64,000 nt of DNA. Origin: Hydractinia symbiolongicarpus. Taxonomy: Eukaryota > Cnidaria > Hydrozoa > Anthoathecata > Hydractiniidae. Shown here one piece after another: positions 49,601 to 62,400 of the stretch. Under the pieces are notes generated by a model. The model saw only the letters and a program-made list of their open reading frames with translations. It did not search any database and was not told the origin of the DNA. The position numbers were made by a program, and so were the translations under genes. Each line of letters opens with the position of its first letter. Within the stretch, counting starts at the first letter, position 1. The stretch lies in NCBI RefSeq assembly GCF_029227915.1, contig NC_079883.1, forward strand, positions 27,342,001 through 27,406,000. Direction: 5' to 3'.

Positions 49601-52600
49601 AGGATACCCTTTCTTGCAAACTACATATAAATGACGACTCTTTGTTTAGCAGTTTTACCGAAGACTTCAAAAGATAAAGAGAAGAGATCAACAGGTAAAA
49701 GTTTATCAACATTTGATAAACTTATATCAATGTATTTCTTAACAATAGGCTAACATAATAATTGGTAAATAGTATTTATTACATGAGATATTTATTTCAA
49801 CATCAAAACAACAAAAAGGAGATTAACTTAACAGATTAAATTAAGATTAGTCATTACATTGCAGTTGCAACTTAGTGGCTAAATAACTTGATGGTCAATA
49901 GATTCCTTTACAGGGGTAACTGGGGAATACCTTAGACTAAAACTGTTAACTTTCCCAAAGCAAAGTAAACTCATCTTTTTCAGAACCTAAGGGCAGCAGA
50001 AATCATTTAAAACCTTTTAATATTTTTGTAGATATGGACAGGCTGGCATTAACTTAGCAAGCCTACATGCAGAATTGAAACACTAATTTCTCGCAAAAGC
50101 AAATGTACGGTAATGGATAGATTACTATAGGCCTTGCTTATTAAGAAGACCTATTTAAGGAAACAACCTCACCTCATTTGCTGAAGGGTTTTCATAATCA
50201 ATGTTTAGAGTTTTCATAGCCCTACATAGTGCTTGAATGGCTTGAAATATATTTTGAAAAACAAGCTTGGTATATCCTTTTCTATCATCTTCGGTATATC
50301 CTTGACCATGGATAATTCTCATCTGTTTGATAAAGGTACTTTTTCCAGATTCCCCAGTCCCTATAATTAGAAAGCACATCATAGAAAATTGAAAAAAACA
50401 CACTTCAGCTTTAAATCCAAAATTCGAAATGACTAACTGGTACATTTGATTTCAAATTCTGATTTAGAAAAAGCATTCTTATAAAATGTTTTGATTGTCC
50501 TTAAAAAAATTGTGTTCCATAATCCAACCTACATGGTTTGTCAGGTAGACTTTTTTGATTGGTAATTATTTCTTTTAATAAATAGTCTCTGACAATGGGG
50601 AATGTATATTTATTTATTACAAAACACATGTTCAATTTTAAAGGAAAGATTATTATGAAGAAAACTGTAAGGTGAAGTGATGATATTCCATGTCATAATA
50701 TCTTTCTTGTAAATTGAATATATGAAGCTATGAAGTCTCATTGTGCTATATTGGAAAATGATGAACATTAAACTTTGCAGAGTGTCTGAATTTATTGGAT
50801 CAAATTCAGGGTCATTTACAGAGTAATATCATAATCACGGTTCTTTCTTACTTCTTACCCTTAAAAATCAACATAAAAGATTATAATGAAATTGCCACCA
50901 TAACTAAAGTAATTTATAGTTATGAAACATATCAGTAAAACCTGTGTATATATATAATAAAAGTGTAAAAATATATAAGAAAATAAGAAAAGTTTTAAAA
51001 ACATCTTGTCCATCTTGTCTAAGGCGCCAAGAGACACTAGAAAAAGAAAGATTTTGGAGGCATTTTTCATTTGTTCCCATAGGGCCCTCTTGATCGCCCT
51101 CTTGAATGATCAAAAAGAGACCAAATCACTTTTGTTATTTAGGAATGGAGTTACATAGCTTTTTATCTACACAATCGCCTGTTTTTATTCTCTATTCCCG
51201 TGGGCAATTAGTTTTTATTTCTTTTATTTTATTTTTACACATAGTGATTTTGTACATTATCTTTCTTTTGTTTCGCTTGTCCATGATTTTTACTTGTATT
51301 CCCTTGGGTAGAACATTTTAATTAAATCAATTAATTATTTTATTGTAGATATTTTGTATAAAGGTTTTTAGCTTAAGATATTTTTATCACTTGAAAATGT
51401 AACTCAGTTACGAAAAGCTTCGTGCTACTTTATAAATTAAAAATAAAATTTTAACATGTGTTTTTAAAACTTTTCTTATTCATTTGTTGGCTGATTTATC
51501 ATATATAAGAAAAGGTGTTCAACATGAAAGTACAAATAGTTTGGTCCGATAGTTTAACAAATTAGTCATTACAAATTTTTTAGTGTTTTCAGGCTTTCTT
51601 TTACATATTTGATTTAAATTTCAGGGTTCCTTAAGGCTACTTATTCAAATTCAGGTTTACCATGGTCTGCTAAACACCTGCTTTGTGCAAAATCAAAATT
51701 TGAGATCCATTTTTTGTTGGGACTTCTTAGAATTAAATTTCCAGTTGGATATTAAAAATCGTTAAAATACAGCTTTATTTTGGACAAGTAAAATTGCATA
51801 ATTTTTTTCCGAAAAATTTTTCAGTATTTTCTTTACATAAGTTTTGCATTGAGAAATATCTTTAACCTTATTTGGTATATGCATACTTTTTTGGTTTTTG
51901 TGGATATTAGGGAATGCTCCCTAATACATACAAAGACCTGGCTTGAACAGAATAGCAGGCGATCGCACACACACGCCTCTACAAATGCCATAATTGCTCT
52001 TGGCATGTGCAACATCACACACTTCGGCCATCTGAATTAACAAAAATGACAACAGCAAAATTGGGAGTAACACACATGATAAAAAGAAGCCGAAAACAAC
52101 GAAAAAAAGTAATTCCTATGGCGTGCACAACTGATTACTCACCATACAAGTTTTGGTGTGCGAATGGGGCACAAACCAAAACATATACTCCTGTTCAAGC
52201 CTGAAGACCAAAAAGTCACAAGAAGTGGAGTCCCACAAAGTGCATTCAAAATATTTGGAAAAGATGATGGTTTGGCAAGAAAATAAATTATCCCAATAAC
52301 AAATGTGTTTCACCATTTTTAAGTAAATTGCAGGCAGGAATAAAATCTAACTGATGTACAATCTTCCAGGCACTGTTGTAACAGCTTTATAACACCATCC
52401 ATTTTTTCTTTGTTTTTAACATTGTTTTAAGGTGGCAGTATCCCTTTTTTAGCTGTCCAAATAGCTTAATTATTTACTCAGTGTTTTATTTATACCATTT
52501 TTTTTTCTATTTCCTGAAAATATAGGCCTTAATACATTAGAAAATGATTTTAACTTAACACTAAAATTGCTGAGTCAGCAGAAACTCCTTTTTAAAAATG

Positions 52601-55600
52601 TATTATAAACAAGAAAAAAATCGGCTTCTAGGAGCTCCAACTTTTTACGATCTCGTTCTCATCAGCTTCTGTTTTTAAATGAACCTTGGGTTAACCCTTT
52701 TAAAACAGTGTGCAGATTTTTTTTTGTTCATTCTTATTTTTTAAACAATAGCCTTTTGTTTTTTCAAAAGATTCTTTGTAAGCATCTCCTGCTGTATCGA
52801 ACGCTGTTAAAAAAAAAATATTCCGAATAAAATGATTTCCGCACAACGTATCAATGGCTGCATGATTCACCAAGCATGTCTGAAAATTGAATGAACATTC
52901 AACATATTCAACAGTCGTGCAACATTTAGAATTTTGAGGATATTGTATTGCATCTTTTAAAGTAATATAGAAAATAAATACTAGAGAATTCAGCAACCAC
53001 TTTTACGATCTTTATTAGTTCTTGCATTAAAAGGAAGACTTTCTATATATTTACGATAGATTCAAGGCAATTGAAGGGTTCTTCCATAAATTGCGAAGAA
53101 AAATTTGCCTTCGCAAAATTTTGCCGATTCGAACTCTTTTTTTCAAATCACTTTAAAAATTTGCAGTGTACTGAAGTGAATTAGAAAGGCTGAGCTATAA
53201 ATATTGTAGTGTGCTTGTTAAATTAGTACAACTTACTGTATCAGAAATCAGCAAAAAAAAAAGTCTCAGTTTCCACTGTCTGTGAAAATAGGGGTCACAA
53301 GAATACAGAACTAAAAAATATAGAGAACGGAAGCATATTTTTTTACTTCTTGGTTATTTAGAGTTTTTAAAGAGTTTTTAAGTGCATTTTGAGAAGTAGT
53401 CATCAAGCCATGTTTTTGCATTTGCTTTGCTTTCTGTAACATGAAACATATCCTAAGTGTGATTAAGAACAAAGATTAGAATTAAAAAATAAAAACTTTC
53501 TACCCTTGAATAATATATAAGGAACACCAAGCTATTCATTCTATCCATAACTAAACTTTTACTATCAGTTTAAGTTTTTCATTCTAGGTAGACAAATAGA
53601 CTGAGCTGCAATGTTGCTATTAACAGGTCCATTTTAAAAAACACAAATATATATAATGTACTTACTCAAATTTAGTTTTGGGACATTTTGGCTATGGGTG
53701 TTAATTTCAACGTAAAAACTAAATATATATTAAAAAAGCATTAATAGAATTTGAACATCTCCCTTAAAGAAACTTTAGTTAAAAACACACAATTGCAGAG
53801 TAAAGTGTATTTTGTTACTCAAGTAAAAGTAGATAAAGAACAACATAAAAATATTCATTTGCAGGCAGACATTTACTTTATGTATTGTTAAAAATAACAG
53901 CCATAGTATATTCACCAGACTGTAATAATGTACGTAGCGTACGAAAAGCTTAATTGATAAATATTTTAAGTTATTTAAAGTTGTTTTTTTAATTAAGTTA
54001 TTTTAACTTCACTTACAAAATCTTAACCAAAACAAAGCAGGTGTCCAGCAAAACCTTGGGAACATTGGTGGGTAAAAAACTGAATGTGTAAGTTTAAAAA
54101 TTTGAAATTGCATGTCAAGCTGTTGCATGCAGATTCTTATGTCCAACTGACCTATTAAAGTGCTTCATTTTTCTGTGCACAGCAACAAATTTCAAATGTG
54201 ATGTTATTTGGTTACCTGATTGTTACTTCAATATTCAAATTAGCAATTGCTGTGTTTGATATGAATTAGAAGGCTCTATTATGATTTTTAAGAAAAAAAA
54301 TCAAGATGGACTTAGATTTGTGTTAAACAAAAAAATTGAAATGAAATTCTTTTGATATTCTTTTTTGATCCTTTTAATCCTTAGCATTATTTCATGGCAG
54401 CATGCTGAACAGGGCTGAAGCTAGAGAGAACATTTAACAATTACAGTTTGCCTAATCTAATTATAATCTTACTCATTATCAAACCACCTTAGATATTTTA
54501 CGAGACATAAAAAAGACATAAATAAAAGGATCTCTACCAAGATTTTTTCAGAAACCAAGCATTTACAGCAACTGCATTTATTTACATTGTACCTCTGCCA
54601 AAACTGCAATAAAAACATCCAACTGCTTGCTCATTTTTTGTTAAATAAAAAATGGAATCAAGCAGGCAAATTATTTAAAGAACCAGTCACAGTGTTTACT
54701 ATGTGTTAAATTTAACTACATTTTAGTTTCTAAGCGATTTCGGCCATGCTGAAAATATCACGCAGCAAATTAAACATTTTTTCCAGACGTCCCTGCAACT
54801 GTGAAACAAAAAAAACTGTGCATTGTTGTTTGTTTTTTAAATCATTTATTTGTCATTTCCTGACTGATTTTACCATTTTTTGTTTTCTAGTATTTCGCTG
54901 ATTCTTAACCCAACTAAGCAACTAAATTATTTTTCTGTAGTATAGCTAAATAAAAATGGAGCAAACAAACTGATAAGCAAACAAAAAATCAAAAGATCAA
55001 AGTATGTTGCAACTACACACTTTAAGCAGGTACCATAATTGTTTAAATATATATCAACACCATAATGTGTATAGGTTGGCCTGTTCCAAGTAAAGATAGT
55101 GCCTCTGTTCATCGTGACTATTGTGGAGCACTTGGCTCCATCAACCAAAAGGTAAAACGCAGATGGAAACTAAAGATATTGAGATATTGAAATTTGGATG
55201 TCCTATTAAGTTGTGGAATACAGTAAAGTGAGGGTCACAAAAGGTCCATGAAAGACAGTAAAATGATATTTATGATGAAAAGAAAAAAAGAAACTCTACT
55301 AACTGACCAACCTTGAAACAAAACTACGAGTCGGAAAAGGCAAACCAATAATTAATTAAGAATGGCCTAGTGCATACATTCTCAAATCATAACAAACAAG
55401 CAAATATATATAAATCAAAATGCCTTTAAATGATATAATTTCTAAATTTCAGCTAAAATATCTTTGCAACTGTGCAATGGAAGAGAGACGAATCAACATA
55501 TTGGTAGCCTAATTAGGTGAGATAATCGCCTAAATAGACTGTCCTAGCTAATTTGTGGTTATCCCTGCTGTAGCTATGTGATGTTATATTTGATTAACCC

Positions 55601-58600
55601 AAAAATTAATGTTAAAAGTGCTAGAAGACATACATAGAGTTTGTAATTGCTTACGTTGGCATCAAACGTGCAAAAAATAAAACAATGTGCAGCATACATA
55701 ATGGGGCTGAATACCACAATGATAGTACCAGTAAGGCTTTGCTGCATTTGCTGGTAATTCTGTTTCAATACAGAGCTTTGAGATCATTTAGGAAATGTAA
55801 GAATAAAAAACTAACCAAGCAAAAGTAGCTTTAGTTCACGTCTTGCATCACGTTTATCTTTTCTAAGCTGACGTTCTATTTCGTCATTTATTCGTTTTTG
55901 CTCCTTAGCATCTTCAGAGAGGCAACAGCCATCCATAGGCATGTTTATTAATTGATTAGTTATATGCCTATTACTATACTATGACTATGGTCTATCTCGA
56001 GTTAATGAAGCCTTGCCGCTATGACAAAGGTCTTTCTCTGTCCGTTTTAAGTATTCTTGAACAGCCGAAGCCTTCATAAGAGTTCGACGAAGTAAATAAA
56101 CGTATAACTCGTTTACTATCCTTATAACATGCAAAAGTGCTTGGGCGTATCCATGAAAGTCATTTAAAAAGTGATCTCCCATCCATTTCTGGACTTCTGC
56201 AACTTCGCTCAAGCTTCTCACAGACAACAGGAGTTCCCAGCAAAATAAAAAAGTTCAGCTTTGTTGAGCAAACCGAAGCACGATTTTATTATCACGTGAT
56301 TACAGTTGGCCAATCCCCTTTGTAAATCGTCGAAAATTTTTTGTTTACATCAGCTGATTAAAAACTTACACCTGCAATGAAAACTGATTTAAAGTTCGAA
56401 ATGTTCATGCTCAGTCTTCTTGTTTATAACGCAATTTCATCTTGGATACTCCAGGTGCCCGTGTAAAAATAAGATCTACCGATCTAAATAGTTCTATTAT
56501 TCTGGTTCAGGTTTTTTAACGAATGTGTAAACTTTTTTTCAATTGTTTTAAACGTTGCATACAGCTTTTTGCTTTAGTATTTTTATTCAAAAAACCATAA
56601 TTTTAAATTACCAAGTACGAACGATGCGATAAGACTGCTAAATACAAATTCTTTCTATGTTTGAGGAGTGGCGCTTTAAAATATGTACGGCGGCCGAAAG
56701 GAAATATACAGGCGCAAAAATAACACCACGATCACGTGCAATAACTCTCCCAACTACACAAACTTTCAGGTAATGGACGTCTAAATTTTAGGATACAAAT
56801 TTTGCTCCCCCCTACTCATAGGTCATACAAAATCACACAAATTCTAACTTTATGAACCTTAGGGACCTTTCAGGGTTCGTTATTTTCTACGATAAGGATC
56901 TAAAAATTTTAGAATCGTTTTAGAAAATCCAAGCAGGCTATTAGCGTTATATCGTTACTTCCTCAGTGTTCGCTATTTTTTATAAAAGCTCGTTATAGTG
57001 ACAAAACGCTCTAAATTTATCCACCCACTCCTGATGATTAAGTGTTTCAAAAATGTTTGGAATGCGAATAATATTCTTGTTGCTATAATAAATTGTCTTA
57101 ATTGGCCATTCCTAATTAAATTTACATTTTGATATGTTACATACACGCTTTTATATAAAAATATTTTATAAAAGCGGGAAGCTCAGATTTTGTCAAACAA
57201 AAAAAACAAAATAGGAACATTCTCAGGCACAACAAATCATTGTTTTGAAAACTAAAAACAACGCAGTCTGTATGTTGTCTTGAAATATGAACAATCCAGA
57301 ATGCAAATTCACTTTTAATTGTTTTTCATATAATTTAGAGGTTCTAGATAAGAACAAAGTAAGGCTGAATTCTGAAATTGTTTTCTTAAAATTAACTACA
57401 GCAAATGAATAAGTAAGACTAAAAAATAAAAATAGTAAGCTTTACAGGTTCTCATAAGCAAGTGACATTAAATTGAGAGGCTGTTTATCAACCTCGTCCC
57501 CAAGAGTCTTTTTCTCCTTCTGACTATCTCGGATGAGCAAAAGTAGATATTGTTAGAAAAAAACTGTCCCGGAACGAGGTAACAACAAAGGAGTTTCAAA
57601 ATTCATAATTATAAACTTTTTTCAGTGGGCATTCTTTGTAGCGGACACCTCTTTATAACCAGACACTTTTCTCAGGAAGGAATGGAATGACGGTCAAACT
57701 TATAAATAACCGTCGAAATCCTTGTTAATAGTTCATGCGTTTTTACAATCTTGATTAATATTTTTCTTGGATTATAAGACGAAACAAAATCTTTAATTTT
57801 TTTTGGGGGGAGTCTTGCTTGAGTTTACTTTTCTGAATGAAGGATTTACAATATATTGTTTTCCCACTCTTTCCTCTACCAAATCCAGCCCATTGACACA
57901 CGCAACTAATTTGACTACGCCCCAACACCACAGAGCAGGTTTTTGCAGCAATATAGGCCAATTTAAATCGAACCTCTTTGTAGCGGGTGCCTTTCTATAT
58001 CGGGCACTTTTTCGAACTATAGAGAGGTTGTACTGTAACTATATACCAAAAATTTTAAGAATTAAGCAAATAATCTAGCAGGAAATTTCAAGTTTAAATT
58101 TGACGGAAGAAATCTAAGGCTTATTTACTTCTTAATGGCGCAGGACAAAAGTATAAACAACCTCGTCCCCAAGGCTTTTTATCTCTCATCAGCGCTGCGC
58201 ATTTTGATAGGTCTGAAGAAAAAAAGAAAGAAGAGACCACAGGTCCTGGAATCGAGGTTGTGCTACAAAGACTGACAACACAAGCTCGAATAACGCTTAC
58301 AGATTAAGGGGTTCACTGATAGGAATTAGTTTTTCATTCGCTACCTGAACGAAATGTTGACAAACATAAGTTGATAAGTATGTTTTCATGAAGTCCATTA
58401 ATGTAGAACAGACCTTAATCTTGCATTTAGACAACTTTCAGTGTATCCTCCTCTTACACAGCTTTTGTGTTACAGTCTTATCAAGCTTCATGCAAATGAT
58501 GTAATAGTTTGTTGGCTCCATATGTCTTACGCTACAGACTCATAATTGAGAGGGAATTATTGACAAAATAAACGGAAAGTTAGCATGTTTCTGTTAATTT

Positions 58601-58870
58601 CACACTCTATTGCAAAATATACTGATAAAATATTGCTAGTTAGACGTTTAAGTCATTTAAGACGTTTAAGTCATATAATGAGAATAAGAATAATTATAGT
58701 TAAACCATATGCACATAGATGTAAAAAAAAAAAAAAACGTAAATTAACTCACCAAGTAGAAGGAGTTTAAGCTCTCTTCGTGCATCTCGCTTATCCTTCT
58801 TCAATTGTTTCTCAATCTCATCATTTATCTTCTTTCTCTCCTTTGCTTCTCGATCCACACAGCAACTCAT
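46698..58870 (-). CDS. Gnaq: G protein alpha subunit, Gq class (distal first exon isoform)
   Basis: Exons on the minus strand: 58870-58753 (first exon 1a), then shared exons 50360-50173, 49294-49140, 48584-48456, 47567-47438, 47324-47171 and 46888-46698. All introns are GT-AG; the product is 354 residues. The N-terminus '[20 protein letters not shown]' has two Cys for palmitoylation. The P-loop 'GTGESGKST' is at residues 40-48. Switch I holds '[16 protein letters not shown]' with the catalytic Arg, and switch II '[12 protein letters not shown]' with the catalytic Gln at 204, equivalent to Gln209 of mammalian Gq. 'NKTD' and 'TCATDT' bind guanine. The C-terminus 'LKEYNLV' is identical to Gq/G11, which fixes receptor coupling and the class. 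Gq relays receptor signals to phospholipase C beta at the plasma membrane. All catalytic residues are intact. Confidence 0.95.
47568..48455. other. G alpha q intron with a local direct repeat
   Basis: Intron between shared exons 4 and 5. A direct repeat of about 50 bases occurs at 47573-47630 and 47641-47690 (both contain GAAAACAAAAGTATGAAGT and GCAAGACTTGTGATCAACAA). The phrase CTTTAGACTGAATTTTTT also recurs at 48240. No coding content. Confidence 0.6.
50361..55815. other. Large first intron of G alpha q
   Basis: 5.5 kb between the P-loop exon and exon 1b. I see no further G-protein exon and no recognised gene. A 98-codon minus frame at 52700-52996 starts at TTG and has no family match I know. 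Confidence 0.5.
55816..55942 (-). CDS. Gnaq: Alternative first coding exon (1b) of G alpha q
   Basis: A second, internal first exon for the same gene. It encodes '[20 protein letters not shown]' and then '[19 protein letters not shown]', ending in LLL and the first base of the P-loop glycine codon, with a GT donor (G|GTTAGT). The phase and the interrupted codon are the same as in exon 1a, so it splices equally well to the exon at 50360. The joined isoform has 357 residues (355 if the second Met, at 55936, is used). Its 'CCLSE.AKE' start is closer to vertebrate Gq/G11 than exon 1a is. Only one P-loop exon exists in the window, so 1a and 1b must be alternatives and not two complete genes. Confidence 0.88.
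57489..57583. mobile_element. MITE, CAACCTCG family
   Basis: Begins CAACCTCGTCCCCAAGAG and ends CCCGGAACGAGGTAAC, an imperfect terminal inverted repeat, in about 95 bases. It is one of a cluster of related small elements in the interval between the two first exons of G alpha q and just upstream of it. Confidence 0.6.
57623..58035. mobile_element. Possible pogo-like MITE
   Basis: The left end, CAGTGGGCATTCTTTGTAGCGGACACC in two parts (CAGTGGGCATTC at 57623, then TTTGTAGCGGACACC), and the right end (reverse complement CAGTACAACCTCTCTATAG) share CAGT and GTAGCGGAC / GTAGCGGGTG-type iterated words. The resemblance to the Tigger ends at 7215 ('AAAGCGGACACC') is clear, but the two ends match each other poorly. 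No transposase. Confidence 0.4.
58158..58260. mobile_element. MITE, CAACCTCG family
   Basis: Begins CAACCTCGTCCCCAAGG and ends CCTGGAATCGAGGTTG, so the outer 8 bases are perfect inverted repeats and the inner part is imperfect; total 103 bases. It lies about 490 bases downstream of exon 1a in the gene's intron. Confidence 0.7.
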
Positions 58871-59034
58871 GTTCTCTAATTTACTTGTACATAATAATTC
58901 CTACTAAACATTAGATCTGGTTTCAAATAAACATGTAAACATATCTAACACTATCATTGTTGTTTAAAAAAAATTTCCATGTTCAAATTATGAGACCAAA
59001 ATGAGCGACTGACAAGAAAACTGCTCCAGTCGAT

Positions 59035-59102
59035 CATTCTCGTCCCCAGAGCTCTTTGAGATTAAAACCAGTTTATCTCAGAGAGCTCTGGGGTCGAGAA
59101 TG
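59035..59102. mobile_element. 68-bp MITE with 9-bp target-site duplication
   Basis: Arms of 28 bases (59035-59062 and 59075-59102) pair with two mismatches: CATTCTCGTCCCCAGAGCTC on the left against GAGCTCTGGGGTCGAGAATG on the right, around a 12-base loop. The insertion is flanked by a perfect direct repeat CCAGTCGAT (59026-59034 and 59103-59111). It is a complete miniature element just upstream of exon 1a of G alpha q. Confidence 0.8.
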
Positions 59103-59376
59103 CCAGTCGATATATTCGATATTTTAAATTTTGCTATATATTAGGTGATGTATTTTTCGATACCAGTGAAGTGAATTTTGCTTAAGCTACAAATCGTTTC
59201 CCTTATTCTTTGCAATAACGTGTAAAAATAAACAGCAAATGGTAAACTTGTTAGGTCCAGACGAAAATTAACTTAAAAATAGAACCCTATTTTTGTTATC
59301 AAATTAATTTTTTTTATGCCACGGATTAATAAAAGAACCGCCCATCGAAACTTCGAAACATTTAGGACCCTCTTGT

Positions 59377-59402
59377 CAACCTCGTTTCCAGGGGCGAGGT
59401 TG
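59377..59402. repeat. Minimal CAACCTCG palindrome
   Basis: CAACCTCG and CGAGGTTG flank a 10-base core. Possibly the internally deleted remnant of the CAACCTCG-type MITE found nearby. Confidence 0.5.
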
Positions 59403-62400
59403 CCTTCTTGTGAGTTACTCCAGGTTTCTTCGTGATTTCCAGGTTTCTTCTGTTTTCAAAATTCAAGGTAATTTACGGCTGTAGTAAAATAACGTCTGTA
59501 CCCAAAAGTTGCCGTTGTTAGTCCTGAGGGGCCAAAAAAAATTTTCAAATAAAGATACAAATTAGTATTATATAATCTTGTATTTGCATAATTATTGAGG
59601 AGAGGGTGGTAATGACGGTGGGTGGGGATATCCCCTGTGGTTCAAACATTTTGAACGAACTGTTATGAACTGAACATTTTTAGGGCTGTCACAATTCTCT
59701 CTATCTTAGAATTTTGATTGCTAAAAAATTAATAAATAATTTTTGACTCTTTTACTGGTGAGAACATTCTGAATGCGAGAAATTGAAAACATACCAGGAG
59801 TTTAGTGTTCTTATAAAAAAAAAATATTTCCTTGTAGCAGCATTATATAAACCTTTGCATGTTCAGCGCACACAGATTTTTGATATAAGAAGCTAGTGTT
59901 AGGCTAAGCAAAAAATTAAGAACATATAAAGAACATATTTAGCCTGAATCCCTTCATTGTTAAAAAATAATGCGAATCAAGAATTATCAGACAACAAAAC
60001 TTTTTACATTTTTTCTCCAGTTTTTACTAATTCTCGCTTTTATAAAAAGAAAATTTTAATCAACAATTCCTTTCAAATCCTGTAAAATATTTATCACGTA
60101 AATCTGACAAAATTTTCGGAAATACGCAAATACACCTTGGACATCGAGAATCTCAGGGGATGAGTTGCTAGGTAGTCATACTAAAAACTATTTTCTATTT
60201 TTTTCTCCAAAACAGAGGTTTACTTTACTCCAAGGATTCTTTTTATTCATTATAAACTTTTTGTGAATTCGGCTGAAAATAAAGTTGAGGTTACACACAT
60301 GAGAATCATACTTTTTTATTTAAGCCTCATTATAATCTTAAGAAATCGACAATTCGAGCCTTTAATAATTCTTAAATTTGATTTTAAAATAATTGTAAAT
60401 CGATTAAAATTAAATTGTTAAAAAAATGTGATGACGTTAAAAACATGGCTGAACAAATGAGAAAAAGGCTAATATCTAATAAAAAATAGGCACACAATAA
60501 TCTTGCTTAAAAACAAATAGCTGAACTAACTTCAGATAAATGTTTTTTAAAAGAATCGTGAGATGATGACGTCATAAAAGACCATAAATATTATTTGTCG
60601 TGACTTGATGTAACATTTCACAAAATAAAGAGAAGTGGGATGAAATATATTAAATAAATAAAACAGAGAACCAAATAAACTTTCAAGACGATGATATCAG
60701 TGCAGACCAGTTGAAAATTTAATCCTTTACCCACAAAATATCGATACCTTTCTTATAAATGAAAAAATAAATTGCTATTTTATTTGCGCAAAGATTTTGT
60801 AAGTAGATGCATTTGGCAATAAAAAATCACAGTGCAAAGTAAAACTTTTCAACATCCAAAAAAGGGCGTAACATGCTTGTAAAATAAATCTTTCTTAAAT
60901 ACAAAATCCTTCGAAATTCTCTCTAGATCTAACTTCTTAAACAAAAGCCATCTTCCATAAAGTTATCTCCCAAAATTCCCAAAGCGATAAACCAAACCTA
61001 GTCATCTTTAATATAAACATAAAATACCATAACATTATGTAAATCTTGAGGGCGAAGATTTTTTTTTTTTGTATCGACGAAAACCAAAACGAAGAAGGAC
61101 AAAAGAAGCAAGAGCAGCTGGTAAACGCGCCTTAACAATTAAGTTTTTAAATCTTCGATGAAATAAAAAGCAATGTTTTTTTTATTATTAAGAAGAACAC
61201 AATTAAAAACCCTTTGTTTTCTTTTATTCCACTTTTCATATAGTTTTGTGAAACAAAAAAATTCATAATATTAGACGAAGTGAAAAACGGTTTTTACTTT
61301 TTATACTTTGTTTAAAATACGGAACATACCTTGCGCTCCCCCGCATAGATTTTTTATAGAATGCGCGTACCTGCAGAACAAAACGTACCAACACAACTCT
61401 ACGATGAAAGCGTTTTTTTGTAAAATTACAATTTGTAAAGATTTGCTAAAAAACATTGAAAAACAACACTCGCGTACAAGAGATGATTTAACAAGATGAA
61501 GACAACACGAAAATTACATTTTCACTTTCTTTTAGCCAATTTATCCGTAACCAAACTTGTTCCCAGGGAATTTTGATGAACTTGACGCCCAATGCGATAG
61601 GGTCCACAGGCAAAAGACCCTGGGTTGGAGAATAATCAGTAATATTGGAAGTGTCTCACAAGAGTTTCTCCATTTTTAGGGTAGTTTCCACTTGCACAAG
61701 GTATTGTACAGATGTAAGCACGATGTACAATATGTTGTGACTTTAAAGGTCACAAGTTTTTTTTTAAACTTAAATCAATTTGATTTGAAGAAACTAGTAG
61801 CTGGTTCATATTGAATCAATTCCAAAAGAATATTAAAGGTGTGGTTTGTTTTCTGCGTATTTAACTATATAAATCCTTCTTGTATATAATTATACAATTT
61901 ATTTTATTAACTAAGTGCATTATAGTCACTACAAAAAATTATACAATATTGCGTACATAGAAACAATATATTGTAGCAGTGGAAACTACCTTTAACATAA
62001 GAAAAAAAGTCCAGATCGCCGGCGATATGAGAAACTTCATAATTTTGATTTTATCTAATAAATTACATAAATATGACCATATTTGATAGTGGCTATTCTC
62101 AAATTCCTGTCATCAATGAAAAGTCATGTTTTTAAGCAATTTTTAGTTGTCGAACATATGAAGTAAATCACAATTTCAGGGTATCATTATGGCGAGATAC
62201 AAGCCTAGTATAATTTTTTCTGTGAAGTGTCAAAGTATCTTAACTATGGTGATGTAGCTAATCGAGTGAGAATTTTTTTTACAATTTCAGAGTTTTCTAA
62301 GTTATTTTTTGCCATTTCCAAGGTTATTAAAAAGTGCATATACAGGGAAAAAATGCTTAAGAATAGCCCAAAATGTTTAAGGAAAAAAAAATCAGCAAAC

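Noticed and set aside
52700-52996. 98-codon Cys-containing minus frame in the G alpha q intron
   Set aside because: Starts at TTG, no family similarity, no convincing splice sites.
55985-56227. 80-codon minus frame just upstream of G alpha q exon 1b, considered as an upstream ORF
   Set aside because: The frame opens at TTG, not ATG, and has no recognisable motif. An ATG inside it could still make a 63-residue upstream ORF if transcribed, but there is no evidence.
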